Below are positions 23,192 through 36,071 of a DNA stretch of 64,000 nt, piece after piece. Origin of the DNA: Marsupella aquatica (taxonomy: Eukaryota > Marchantiophyta); assembly GCA_973895155.1 (NCBI GenBank), contig OZ316894.1, positions 1,116,001 through 1,180,000 on the forward strand. Direction: 5' to 3'. The notes below the pieces were generated by a model, which was given only the letters and a program-made list of their open reading frames with translations, had not been told where the DNA came from and ran no database searches. Position 1 is the stretch's first letter. Every line of letters starts with the position of its first letter. The position numbers and the translations under genes are program-made.

Positions 23192-26100
23192 GGGGAAGTT
23201 TTGATCAGACGTGTTTAGATTAGAACCTTGGTGTCAACACCAAATACTAAAATACTTACATTCTTTCGAAAAAAGGAGGCGGAAAAGTACACTTCGTTTC
23301 TTCAAAACAGTTTTGATCAGTTCGTCCGTCGTCCATACGGACAGTATGTGCACCACACTATACAGTCAATCACACGAAAGCTGCCTACAAGGGGAAAGAG
23401 AACATTTGGAGAGGTTTCATGCCCAAGATCAACAAAAGAAACTCCGAAGGTGTGGTTCACCAGCGCCGGCATTGCTTATTCGAGAACGCTACGAACATGG
23501 AGTGTACATATCGAATCGGCCGCTAGCCTTCAACTTGCGTAGCTAGTCGTCCTCCGGCCCGGATTTCGAAACCATTCTGCCATTTTTTACGCTTTTTCGT
23601 CCACTTTGGACAGTCAGCTTGAAGTTTTGATCACGTAGATGAGTTTCAACCAGTGGAATCAGATTAATAGGCCTTTGCCTTTGACGAGGATTCCTCGTAC
23701 GAAAACAAAAGTAGGTGAGAGTTGATAATATATCCGGCTGATATGTTGGAGCCACCTCCAATTATTGCTACGAGGCAAAGACTGTACAGCTCAGAATACT
23801 CGCCTTCGTTCTTTGCAGGCTGCTCTGTATATGTCATTGTTGATTGACCAGTCTCCACATAATTGTGGCATTTTTGAATAAACGAGTTTCTTCTAGGTTT
23901 TAGGACACAGATCCGATGTCTTCGAGTCACTCACATTGTAACTCACATTCCTCCGCAGAAAGCATGCATTGGCCAAAGTGGATATGTTCACAAGTTTACT
24001 GGGGTTTGGAGACTGATGTGGCCTTCTACGGCCAGCAAGGTGTCATAGAAATATGATTATGCAGTAAACGAAAGTGTATTCGGCGAACACATGATCGACC
24101 ACAATTTTCCTTTGACACTGTTTTCGATTTCATTGTAGATTGCTTTCTTTGTGACAGATTGGACAATGGAGAAATCGTGCTAGAGAAGTAATTGATTCGT
24201 CAGATTGTCCGGTGCTTTTGAACCCTGAGTAAATGTTCCTCACGTCTCGAACGTCGTCTTCTACCCAACTCTGTGTATTGCGTTAGTTCCTTTCTTAGTG
24301 TCGATTAATCTGTGGTTGTTAACACATCCAAGTTGGCCAAGTAACTGTAATCAATGAAGGCCAGAATCGATAAAATCGATTGCATCCGAGACGAAGCCAC
24401 CAGAAACGTAGAACTTGAGATATGAAAGTACGACACAAACCACAGTACCGTCGAAAATATGCAAGAGCAAGAAATTCGAGATTGCCCGGCAATAGTAGGC
24501 CATTTCCTAAGCCCATTATATCGGAAGGTTCACTTACTCGCAATACAAAAGTGTAGACGCGCTTGACTGCCCTGATAAGAATGGTCTCGTTTATGTAGCT
24601 TGCTTGTTGAGTTCGCCTCATTTCAAGTGCTACAATTGTCACAGAAAATACTCGACAGGTTATAGAAGGAGATTGTCTGAAGTTTACTACTGTAGTGTAG
24701 CGTCACTCATCCGAGCTGTCATGCCAGGCTAAAGTTCCCAGTGGCTCTTGTGAACACCGATCGGTCACTGCCTTTCTAAGTACTACAGCTGCTGAAGGGT
24801 CGTAGGTGACAGAAGCTTCTCTGCACATGTATTCAGTTACAATATTCGTTCTCTCCTCCCTGACCCCTTTATTATATTCCATTTATTATTATATTCTCCT
24901 CCATTCCATCATTCATGAAGCATGGAACCTCCCTCGTTCCATCGTTGACGCAGCACCTCCTGTAAAAACCATGGACACTCGTCACAGTCCATCACAAGTC
25001 ATAGTAAAACAACGTTCGGCATGGCCGCCAACGGATTTGCAGTAGAGCTCCCGTACTTTATTCCCGACAGCTAGCCAAACAGGTCCTGCAAGTCCGCAAA
25101 TCAGACTAAAGCTTCCCTCCTGTAGAGGGGACGGTACGTTGCCTGCGGAGTGGCGGTGTTTTGGAGTAGACTTGGCCCATTGCGAGACTTGCGAGTGCTG
25201 ACGCAGCTGAGGCCTCGACTCCGAGTCCTCGTCTTCACCTGGACGGAATTTTGAAGTACTTTTCGAAATCAGCACTCAATAATGATTATTCTCGTTCAAT
25301 CGATCCCCGCAACGCTCGTTGGATTTGATTCCGAGATGATCATTGCACCCGGCAGGCATCAGTCAGGTCCAGTACGTTGCAGCCTGGGGAAGTAAAAGTT
25401 ACGCTGTGGTCATCTCGTACCCGAGCCACCATACCCATTCCTTCTAATGATGAGCAAAAAGACTTCTTGCTGTAAAGCTTGTACTGTACTCGACGGAAAC
25501 TTCCTGAGAAGCTTTCCGTGCACGATCGGTCCGCTACGTCCCATGCAAGGAAGTTGACGACGGTTGACAGCCAAACGATTGCGGTTCCATCATCCATGCT
25601 CACCTCAGTTTCCTGAGAGAGTATTCCACTCCCAACACAACGAGAAAAGCCATGGAAAAGCTGTTGCGGATGGAGAAGTTGCTACGAAACGCATTCATTT
25701 GGAAGTCTTTAAATTATTCACTAATAAGATGATGGACTTCAAGGAATCGATTGAGTCCAAATATATAGCACAAGCTAGACAATATATATTGCACATGTGC
25801 ACAAGCTACTAAAACATGGAAATCTAGTTAATGAAAGGTAATCAAATGCTAGTCCCTGGACCGATTGTGTAGAGTGAAGCCTATAGACCATGATTCTAAG
25901 TGAGGGCATAACTAAGAAACCTCTAGGTACTCAAAGTGAGGGTATAATTAAGGGTGTACACAAAAACCAAGTACTGGAGCAAAGATGAACAAAAAACAGC
26001 ATCCTTTTTTTTTTGGTTGTTTTTCTGCTCATCTAAAATTATGTTCAAGTTAGGAGGTTCTGGGAACTGTTAATAAGGCTAGTTAAAAGGAACATAGACA

Positions 26101-26283
26101 GACAAACCGAGAAGGAAAACAGAAGTGTTCATCCTAATACATGCCTGTTTTGTCTTATTGAATACCAGATTGTCCTGATAATCTACTCCCCTCCCAACCA
26201 CCACTCCTATCCATCTGATCGCAACATACTGGTATGTTTCAATTCTGAGCCCAAACTTTCCACACCTTAATGGGAGAGATATG
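23192..26283. other. Intergenic region downstream of the HMA gene
   Basis: It begins with the probable 3' untranslated region. No gene is recognised. One minus-strand frame at 25340-25597 is listed separately as a weak candidate. A second minus-strand frame at 24982-25275 lies next to it and could be a further exon, but no splice pair was established. Confidence 0.45.
25340..25597 (-). CDS. Weak candidate: hypothetical small protein
   Basis: An 85-residue frame starting at the ATG at 25597 (MDDGTAIVWLSTVVNFLAWD). It has a hydrophobic N-terminal stretch followed by a mixed, Cys-containing region and ends DLTDACRVQ. The amino acid composition looks protein-like, but no family is recognised and no promoter or splice signal supports it. 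It could be a chance frame or a gene fragment. Confidence 0.2.
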   Translation of the reverse strand: MDDGTAIVWLSTVVNFLAWDVADRSCTESFSGSFRRVQYKLYSKKSFCSSLEGMGMVARVRDDHSVTFTSPGCNVLDLTDACRVQ

Positions 26284-26382
26284 CTTAATCAACCCCCTCC
26301 ATGCTTTTCCCCAATCTGGACCGTTGATGGATCTTTAGATCTCAGATCTGGACCGTTGATAGACCTCAGGGGGTTGATCAAG
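26284..26382. mobile_element. MITE-like element, 99 bases with 15-base terminal inverted repeats
   Basis: CTTAATCAACCCCCT at 26284-26298 and AGGGGGTTGATCAAG at 26368-26382 are inverted repeats matching at 14 of 15 positions. Inside, ATCTGGACCGTTGAT occurs twice. This resembles the small non-autonomous elements common in plant genomes. No target-site duplication could be fixed with confidence. Confidence 0.5.
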
Positions 26383-28110
26383 TAACAAGTTCATTTTGGG
26401 GGTCTATCAAGCAAATACCTCACCTTAATGGGTAGCATAGGGAAATTCAACAATTGCGCAGGAGAGTTGTGGGAAGGAATAGTGTTTCTGTGGCGCCTGA
26501 GGGTGAAAACACAAAGCAGAAAATGTGACTTGGGCAAAATGCAAGTTATCTCAAAGTCTGGCCTGAAACCAAAAGAAAAATGCAAACAAAAGTAGGAGTG
26601 GGTGCATGCTCGTTGTGTCCCCGGGTTGTGTCCACTGTGACCTGAGATATGGTATGATGCAAGCAAATAGGAATTTTTTATAGCAAGGAGAATGTTGTTA
26701 GCTAATCACTAGTGATTTTTAAGTTCTTTTGATTTTTACTTAACTTTTGTATTTTGAGTGTATTTCTAAGACTCCAGATGGCTAGAGAGTTTGCTAGCCA
26801 AAAGAGGAGTCCCCAAAATGGATTTTACTAACCAGAATTGGCTACTTAGAGGCTATTTAACTTTGCTAGTGAGTGGGGGTTTTCACTCATAACAGTACTA
26901 AATTTTTTACTGTTTGCTCACAAGCTACAATTACCCCAGACACTGAGATTGCAAACAACTTCTTTACTTTTGCCTCGGTCCTCTCTCACCCCGTGTACAG
27001 TGCCTTAACTGTAATAAAAATGTGATTCAACTTGAGTATTGGGCCAAAGTGGGGGTGAGTACTAGATAATTATATGATCATTGTGCCCAGGCAACGTGCC
27101 TTCCTGTATGTCTAAGGGAATCAATAGTGTTGACTAAGGGCTGTGAAATGCAGGACTCATGGTGAGATTCTGGTGCTGACCTTGCCAATGACATCTGATT
27201 ATAAGAACATCTAGTTTTGAGACTTATAAGAAATTAAGGTAGGGTTAAAGATGTTTTTTAAGTATATTCCAAGAATATTTCAAATTAATAGGGGTATGAA
27301 GCCTGAAAACACTGCAGGTGATTGGGGGGTCACCAGATAGTGAGACCCCCGAGTATCAAATTTTTGAAGCTGCTATATGGTGAATGCACATTTCAGATTT
27401 TGTCTTATTCAGATTTTTGTGTCATGTATTTTCATTTCAATCTGCCTTATCAAGGGGCAGCCTTTGTATTCTATACATTTTTAATTATACCCTTTTAGTT
27501 TTAGTTATTCTAGAGTGTTTTGAACTTATTTTGGCAGCCCCCTTTCACAGTATGTGTTTTCTTAGAGATGAAACCAAAGGCTCCACCACCACGAGTGAGA
27601 GAAATGATACTGAAGAACATGAATGCATAGCCTCTTAAGTTCTCCTCATGTTTTTCTTTCCTAGGTTTATGGTTTTTATTGAAAGGAGTGTCATTCATAA
27701 GGCAACCTGAGTTAAGTGCACACATCTAGCATAGTTTGACTGTACCTTTTCTTGGTCAGTGTGCTGCTTTTCTTGGCAGACACTTTACTTATATAACAGC
27801 ACTTCTATGCTCTCATATTTTATTTACTTTCAGATCACTACAAGACAAAAAATAAAGCATGTTCCAGGATGAGCATGCTATATAGTGAGACCCCAGTATC
27901 AAATAAAAGGATTTCCTTGTGGTCAAAAGGTATGAAGTGATTGGTGCTAAATAATGCCAATTTTTTTGGCATAATAGCAAGAAGAAGGGTGTGCAAAAAG
28001 CCTCTCCTATTTTGGCATTACCAGTCAGAGGCTCTAACTTAGTCTAGACCAAGACAAGCATGCCAGTTTCAGATTACGCGGGTTTCCAAACCAGAACCGA
28101 AGGCTAGCGG

Positions 28111-28194
28111 GCCACTGCCATTGAATGCAAGAGACCAAGCCACTGCCATTGATTGCAAGAGACCAAGCCACTGCCATTGATTGCAAGAGACCAA
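28111..28194. repeat. Tandem direct repeat, 28 bases x 3
   Basis: Three consecutive units at 28111, 28139 and 28167, each GCCACTGCCATTGA followed by (A/T)TGCAAGAGACCAA, with one substitution in the first unit. Confidence 0.92.
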
Positions 28195-28616
28195 GCGTCC
28201 GAGGGTTTAGACTTGGTCCCTCAAGAGGTGGTTGAAACTTTTATCAGAACAATTGTGTCCATGTAAGATCCAAGAGACCCACCAAATGCCGTGTAGGATG
28301 GGAAGGTGCTAGCAGTCTTCAAAAGTCAAGAATGGCTGGTCATACAAAACAAATAGCTGGCCGGGATGAAATCTGAATGTCCAAATTAAACAAATAAGCA
28401 TCCATCCAGCCGCTCTTGTAGACCAGCCTTACTAAGTTTGGATGGGGATATCATTCCTCATAATGACAACTAAAAGTCAGAGTAGAACTTCTGATTTTGT
28501 GTTTTGGCTTAGTTTTGCGTATCTTTACACAACAAGTGAAGTCAAGTTTGAAGAAGGAAATTTATTTCTTTCTTTTAAGCGCAAAAGCCATTCAAGGACA
28601 CAGGACATGCTAGTTC

Positions 28617-28638
28617 CTTAATTAATTAATTAATTAAT
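28617..28638. repeat. TTAA microsatellite
   Basis: CCTTAATTAATTAATTAATT type run, a short AT tetranucleotide repeat. Confidence 0.9.
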
Positions 28639-31226
28639 GTAAGACGTGAACTTTTAATTAAGAAAGCCAGAATAAGCTCTCATAAATTAGAAAATAAATA
28701 TAATGACTACCATATCCAGTAGAATAGAGAGGACTTGAAAAAACAAAACAGGTTGAAAGTAAATGTAAATACAAATTTATGCAAAGCACCATTAATAGCC
28801 CAAATCAGATTGACATATAAACACTCAATAAGAAATTCAAATAAAACAAGATAGCAACAGACGGTTCCACCACACAGCAGTGTCAAAGATACTGTTCCAC
28901 ATATTTTGTGGTAAATTCCTAAAAGCACAATACATTGTGGGCCCAGTGTGACCTTTTTACATGTGTTTGCAGTTTTCTTGCCGTTTTGCAAGTGTGAGGT
29001 GGGTCCCACTAGGCAAAAACTATATATTTAAGTGAAAACCATGGATAAGTGCATACTTGCAATAGCCCCCAAGTACATGAGGGTTAGAGGATGCTTTTGT
29101 TGATAAGCGTAGGATATATTGACATAGAATGTTATTTTCCAGTACTCCAAGATTTATGTTGGGGTATTACTCATTCTCATGGCAGGGATAGGAGTAAACT
29201 TTTGACACCGAGTATCTAGAAGTAAAAAGTCTTTTGCAATTGCATTGATAGCAAAGTTTTTATCTATAATTCAAGATGGATTGGTTTGCACTTATGTCAT
29301 GATGTGAACCATGTAAAGAGCATTCCACCGGTTAAGGGGTTTGGTCACGCTAACGTGGTTTTGTCCAAACCCGTTGACAGGTACACAGAAGGGCAAACAG
29401 TAACACAGTTGCAAAGTATGGTTACGGGGTTTTTGTTTACAGAAACTCGCTAAACAAGTGCCACAATAGTGCATTGACTGGATATTAACTGTGGCATCAA
29501 AGGGGTTTCGTGAGATTAAAATTGGGTGGGCTTAGACAAGCCAAGCTCCGTGCATGAAGGAATGCAAAGTGCACAAACTACAGGAAATGCTAAACTATCC
29601 CTAACCGGTGGGCTTGCTCATAGATGAACTCAGTTAGGTCTTTAGCCCATCCCAAATGTAGCTGTCCGATTATGGTGTATTAAATATATAGTGCAAGGAA
29701 ACCCATCAGCATTGGAGATGCTCTGTGCAAAACAGGCTCTTTGTCGTAGACCTTTATAAGCACTTATACAGGGTAGAGTGTATAAGTTTAGGGTAGAAGT
29801 AAGCTGCAGATTATATGAAGACAATAATTATAAGATGAGCACCTGCCAGACATGACTGCAGAGCCATGTCAGTCATATCAAGACATGTGCATAATGTTTC
29901 TCTTAAAAAACCAAAGGAAAATAAATGCTGTGCATGTCTGACTCAACGAGCTCTTGGGAGGAACGTCACAACCACGTGGTTGAAAGAAGAGTCCGACCAC
30001 ATGCCTAATTCGGAGTGAATAGACTGATTTCGGAATTCCTGCAACTCTTCCTGAGTAAACTCCTGAGCACCACTGCAAACTTATGCTCGGCAAGCTAGCA
30101 GCTCTTCTCACCTCTAGTGCCCAAGTCAGTGGATATCATGAAAATGGTGATTGAACACAGCACCCCTGGAAAGTTGTGTCAGGCAGCTCTTCTGAGCATC
30201 AGATCAATGGATATCTTGCAAGTGGTGATAACACAGTGGTTCTCTAATTAGATTGCTATGGTCTTCGAAGTGGCTGAGTTTCTCGACAATGCACCCACTG
30301 CAGCCAACGCAAGAATGAACAGTGTCGGTCACTCAGCTTTTTCCAAACGATGCTGTAGTTGGTTTTCACTTTCGACTTCTCAGGGACGCTCGTTTTGGTT
30401 GGCCGACACGAGGGGACTAACACTGAAGGCTGGATGCCAGATTTGCGCGTGATTCTATAGATGTTTCAATTATAGGTGCTCAGTCTCGTCGGAGAATTGC
30501 TTTATCTTCAGTCATGCGTGCCTAGAAAAAACAAATTGTTTCGAATGAATTTTCCGGGTCAAAGATTCGCTAACGTGGCTAATTCAACCATCATAAACAC
30601 AATTTATAAGTTCTGACAGCTTACAGAGTTCAATTGGCGACTGAAGAGAATGAAATAATAAGAATACTGTCCAATGATTCATCAATATGACAGGGTGTTC
30701 CACTGAAATCGAAATTGTGCAGAGATTTGTCCCGATCAAGTCGTGCTCTTTTATTACTAGGTATCGTTTCCATTGCTGATTCTGTCAGCTGGCATTCTTT
30801 ATTGGGTGGTTCCTTTCCCATGAGAACCAAAATTTGTGTTCCGCAGTTTTTCAGGGCTATGATAAACGAGTGACAGAACGAATTTGGATGTATTGCTTTA
30901 TTCACTCGAGTTTGAGATGACTTTCTTAGCTCACTCATCTTTTCCTGTCCCGCTTTCTTCCATGTTGGCATTGTTTGCAGTGTATTATGGTTTAGGGCAA
31001 CCTCTCTTTCGGGGAAATAATAGACTTGGAAAGTCCCAGCATTCATTCCCAACCTCTTCCAGTTGTATTAATCGTCTACTTTTTCGTTTCGTTCCCTCAG
31101 AAGCAGAAATCGTCCCTAATAACAGACCCTGCTCCCGTTCGAAGCAAGAATGGACAGTTTCGGTTCATTTGTAACGTTGGATCAGAGTTCAATTTGATCA
31201 CAGTCCAGAAATAAGTGGGCACTTTG

Positions 31227-32672
31227 TGTTCCAGTAGATCCGGACAGGGTCAGGGGACGTCGATGGAAGGCACCCCTGAAGAAACGGGGCAGTTGGAAGG
31301 GAGACGATCCTTACTTAAAAACCAGCAAGAAGGTTCGCCCATGGCAGATGTATTCAGATCGTTCGAATTTATGGAGGAAAAGTCTGGCTCCGGCCGAACT
31401 TTGCGTTGCAGAACTCTGGGCCACGTTGACTACTGTTTCCTTATTATGTAATCGTGCTCAATCCTGGGGACTGTTTGGCTAGGTTGGAGATATGACAAGT
31501 TTGAGGGAATTTGGAGCTTTTGGCAGAACTCCAAGTTGGAATATGACTCCGAATCATTATCCGGAGTGAACATCAGCATTGTGACGAGGGCTTTGGAGAG
31601 TGGTGCAGTTTGCCTGGATGGATCACCCCCTGCATACTTCCTTGATAGAGGCGCTGGTGAGGGTGCAAACAACTGGCTCCTTTTCACGCGGGGGGAGCTT
31701 GGTGCCAAAATGCTGATAACTGTCTACAACGTTCATACACAGAACTGGGTTCATCCAGGCAAATGCCACGTCGTGTTTGGTTTGAAGGCATCCTCAGCAG
31801 CTCTCCTGCTGCCAACCCAGATTTTTACAACTGGAACAGGGTATTTTTGAAGTATTGTGATGGGGCTTCTTTTAATGGAGATGTAACCGAAGTGGGGTTG
31901 GACACCAATTCCTGAATTGATGGTACGCCTCTGGTTGTCTTCTACCGAGGGCAGAGAATATGGAAAGCTGTAATGGGAGAGCTTATGGAGAGAGGCATGA
32001 AAAATGCTCAGAAGGCATTTCTTTCTGGTCGCTGAGCAAGGGGCCCAACAATCCTGCATTGTGATCAGTACCGGGACATGATACCAAACACAACGGCTGT
32101 CAAGTGCCTCAGCGATGCTGGCTTTTGTTTTGACATACCAGATGTCAGTGGGGTGCAAATCATAGAAGTTTTGTATGCTTGCGCTGTCCAATTGCAGAAC
32201 ATGGTTGAAAATTCGCCAAAGTATTGTACCTCTGAAAGGGAGGCAACTTGGTGCATTTTCCCTGAGTACATCATAACAGGATTAAAAATACCGTTATTCA
32301 TCCTCAATGCAGGGTACGATTCATGGCAGATGGACAACATTCTTGTTCCACCGACTGCCGATGCTACAGGCATTTGGGATGACTGCAGGAGTGCTCTCTC
32401 ATTATGTTCTGATGCCCAATTCAGGGTTGTACAAGATTTTCGGGATAGCCTTCTGAAAAAATTACAACCACTCCTTCAAAGGGAAAAAGACGGGGCATTT
32501 TTCTACTCTTGCTATTACCACTCCCAAGCTCAAGATGGTGAAACCTGGAATGGTCCAAAAGTTGACAATTAAATCGATTGCACAAGTTGTTGGAGATTGG
32601 TACTTTGAGCGTAATTTTACAAAAGTTATTGATTGTTCATTTCAGTGTAACCCAACCTGTCCAGAGTCTTGA
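31227..32672 (+). pseudogene. Pectin acetylesterase (CE13) pseudogene, intron-free
   Basis: Translated pieces in several frames match plant pectin acetylesterase, which removes acetyl groups from pectin in the wall. In order: [32 protein letters not shown], a [18 protein letters not shown] block, [43 protein letters not shown] and, after another frameshift, [10 protein letters not shown] with a Cys-rich tail ending at TGA 32670-32672. The catalytic block normally reading SGCSAGG is SGR, stop, ARG, with TGA at 32033-32035 replacing the nucleophile serine. Frame changes occur near 31690, 31910 and 32570. No introns separate the blocks, although plant family members usually have many, so a retrocopy is likely. 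The stretch 31227-31480 is open and basic (GRRWKAPLKK) and may be the N-terminus; that part is uncertain. Confidence 0.88.
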
Positions 32673-34206
32673 TGTGAATTGAAGGACTGGTGCTAAAAAT
32701 GCTCTTCTCACCTAACGGGGTGATCCTAGGATAAGAGTTCAAACTGGGACCATCTCTCTTATGCAATTATGGAAATGTCGTCATTCAGAGTGAAGACTTT
32801 CATTCTATCCTCTTGTATGACTCGTCGGAGACCAAGGGGTGAATGGCAATGCAGTGCTTAACTGAGGTTCCTGATAATCATTGGCCCTGCATAGCTGCAA
32901 AACTATGCTTCAACTACTTCCTGTTGAAGCTTATAAGGAATTTGAAGGGGTCCCTATAAAGAGTCTGGAAGATAAGAGATTTTGTCTGTAAGTTTGAGTT
33001 TGAACAAATTATTTGCGTGGATGGTGAATTACCTTGTGCCTGAAAGTTACCGTTATAGGTCAGGTAAGAACGTTTCACTCTCATTTTTGTGAAATATTTT
33101 GTCACTCTCATAATGAGCTCCCGGGCCACAAGCCCACAGGGAAAAACTTACATTGAAAGGAACTGTCAAGATTATCATGAATTGAAATAAGTGATGGATG
33201 CAAGTTTCAGAACCAGAGGATTGAATTTCTTGCCTTGGTGCCTGGCTAGCTTAGACCAGAGAAGTGAACATACAAGTGCCTGACCAATAGTCAGCAGCTG
33301 AGTCATCTATTTGTATGAAACCCTGACGAACATATCAATCAGTTCGGGATAAGTCCCAGATAAGTACGTAAAACTGATTCTTAGTTTTGGAGGTCACGAA
33401 TCTAGTGGATTCTACTCTGTGGAGCTTTTTGATCTAGCAAAAGGAAACTGGAGCAAAATAGCAGAAATAACTGTTAGTATTCCATACATACGTAGATCCA
33501 GCTAAGGACAATTATAGTAAAGTCAAAGTGCACTAAAGACGAGCTTTTGTACTCGGGTGTTGAAAGTCTTAATAATCTACTCCATAATTTGACTTTCAAC
33601 ATACAATGCATGAACTTCCAACCGTAGCAGACTCCCGAGTCCGTCGGTGGAGTTACTTCATTCTTAGAATGATGCTAAACAACAGAAATTTGGAGCAGCT
33701 TGCCAGGAGATGGGTGCTTCTTAGAAAGGGCACACAACAAGAACCCAAGATTTTGACATCGAAGCTCAAAGCTCACTCGTTCGATTACATAGCAATCAAA
33801 TCCACAAATTTAAGCGTACCCATTTCACTAGCCGATAGGCCCAACGTGAGGGCTCAAAACTTGGTTCCACTACCTACACATACATTATTTTTCTTTTTTT
33901 TCTTACTGCACTTGCAGTAGTCAATATTTCGCTAAACAAGTCCTTCCAAAATAGTATGGAGATCAATATACAAAATCACAAATTTGAGTGTGCTTGTTTG
34001 TTAGTTCTACCACTGTGAACATCGGGGCTTCTGTCGCTGGCTTTCTTTCAGGAGCAGATCGAGCTGCAAACGACTGTGATGAAGAGAAACTGCAATTAAA
34101 GCCGGAACCGGCTATAAGTGTGCTTGCGTTACATGTCTAGGGGTGCTTCCCTGAACCGCCCAGCGAACCAATCTAATCTCCAACCCATGCAACTCCACTC
34201 TCCTCG
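32673..34206. other. Intergenic region between two pseudogenes
   Basis: Nothing recognisable. The short frames have no family signal. The first part may belong to the 3' end of the pectin acetylesterase transcript from which the retrocopy came; no poly-A tract was identified right after the stop. Confidence 0.45.
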
Positions 34207-36071
34207 TCAAATCATCCCCTCGAGTCTCCCCCACTCACTGAACATTCTCTCCACTGCTGACTCTCCTGCAGCCAGAATTCGGCCAAAGCCTCTCAATTCC
34301 CGAAGATAGTGATGCCTGTCTGTGCTGAAGACATGGTAGTGGATGTCATATAGCACATTGGCCATGACGACCTCCGTCGGGTATGGCCAAGAGTAAGTGG
34401 GAGAGTAAGAGGTGCACAAGCTGACGGGAACTCCCGCATGTATTGGCAAAAGGTGCAACTATGTTGACACTAGCTGCAACTGTGAACAGAACTACAAGGA
34501 GAAGTGTCGGCACTATTTGGGGCTTTATCCCCGGAAGTAAGATGAGGGTACATCTTTATGAGACGCCAATTCCCAGCCCGGGAAGCGATTGAACGAGCAT
34601 CTTCCATGGTTCCACCAAGGATGGGTGACAATCATATTTGGCGCCGCGCGGAAGCCCCTCTCCACAATTGACCAGCTTCATATGAGCCTCCCGCTTCCGA
34701 AGACAGAAATCGATGTCTTCTCCTCCACCCGTCTTGGGGAATCTGGGATCGAACAAAATGTCATCATTGTTGCGTCGGATCAGGAGATTTGCAGTGACTC
34801 CCCAGGGTATATCTTTGCTCTCAAGTACGTCGTCACACCCCAGAAGAATGTCACACCTGACATCACTACTGCACTCGAGACCACGCTGTTTGTGGGATCT
34901 GGGAGTTCGGTGTGGCCAACAAACCCGCAGGCCTTAGGATACCGCCGAATCATTTTTTCTGCTTCCAGAAGAATACGAGGATCAGGAACGACGTCGTCAT
35001 CGAGGAATAGCACGTAGTCCGCAGCTGATTCTGCTAACCCGCAATTACGAGCTTCACTTGCACCTGTGTTGGTAACGTTAATTCACCCGGATACAAATGA
35101 AGGCATCGGGTTCGTGTCGCTTCTTCAGCTCCGGAATGTCTAGCGAGAGTCGGTCGTCGACTATGAGTATGGTCATGGTCGAGCAAGTTTCAGACGGCTC
35201 CAGGTTGATGATGTTCTAGATACCCAGGAGTGGGGACTACAACGTCCAAAGTGAGAATTTCAAGAGGAAAATCTTGTGATAGAGTACTTTGGTGTTGCGT
35301 CAGCCACCGTCTAACCTTTGCAGCACCATCGTCAAGGGCATAAAATGTCCAATCGTGACGATGTTTCTTTCGATAGCGGGGCTGTTTGCTTCCCCCCATT
35401 GTGTTTTCTAAAACAACGTCTTTAATAAGCATTAGGGAACCCCATCTCCAATAAAGTTGAAACAGATATGGATCTCCATCTTGGTTCTAAAACTCCTTCG
35501 GAAGGATTTCTCCGTTGAATATCTCCAAATGAATTCGCCCCATGACAGGAAAGGTCCAGAATCCAGGAGAGTAGCCATCGGAGAAAGAAATACAGCCAAA
35601 CCCTCGAGGGACTCCTCCCTTAGATTCCAACTCGCAGAACGCTATGTCGAAGCTGGACATCCAACCTGGAGTCTTGAGAACAATGTTGTCACCCAGAAGG
35701 ACTGTGTAGTGACACTGATCTGTATGCGCTCTCCTGGCAAGGTCCCGCCATATTGCACACATAGAGCCAGAAGGGTAGAAGAACACCATCGTCTCCACAT
35801 TTTCAATTCCATGCTCTGTAAGGACCTGCTCAACTGTGTTGCTGCTTGACAGAAACTTGTCACTCTCATCAACCCCAATATAGACCTTCAGCTCGTATCC
35901 GACATCACGGATCTTGCAGACATCGCAAGGACATGTGTCTCCTTCCGTTGTTTCTTTGAGGCTCTTTGAAAAGTTCCTGAGACCAAGAATGCAGCCATCT
36001 TTGCCTCGGAGACCTCTGGAGGTAACCAGAAGAAGGACACCGAACTTTACACTTCGTGTATTGAAATCCAT
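34207..36071 (-). pseudogene. Two-module GT-A (GT2-like) glycosyltransferase pseudogene
   Basis: Starts at the ATG at 36071 (MDFNTRSVKFGVLLLV). The first module runs 194 codons (YTVLLGDNIVL, GFGCISFSDG, FWTFPVMGRIHLEIF) to an in-frame TAG at 35487-35489; beyond it the same frame reads NQDGDPYLFQLYWRWG. The second module has LTLDVVVPT, ILIVDDRLS, NTGASEARNCG, LFLDDDVVPD, GGGEDIDFC and a HPWWNHGRC-like block. It needs frame changes near 35220, 35070, 34800 and 34615, and has stops at 35487 and elsewhere. DDD and GEDxD motifs are those of GT-A transferases with a bound metal and nucleotide sugar. The substrate cannot be told. The number of lesions makes this a dead gene rather than assembly error at one site. 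Confidence 0.82.

Larger units (their letters stand above)
26383..31226. other. Gene-poor AT-rich region with transposon-like debris
   Basis: No supportable gene. A motif with CCAGGATGAGCATGCTAT near 27865 reappears as CCAGGATGAATATGCTAT near 46125, and a TAGTGAGACCCC..AGTATCAAAT block occurs near 27338 and 27887. These point to fragments of a dispersed repeat family. No reverse transcriptase, integrase or transposase motif is visible. Confidence 0.5.

Noticed and set aside
28111-28194. CRISPR-like array
   Set aside because: The 28-base units are directly adjacent with no spacers, and the DNA is plant nuclear; it is a plain tandem repeat.
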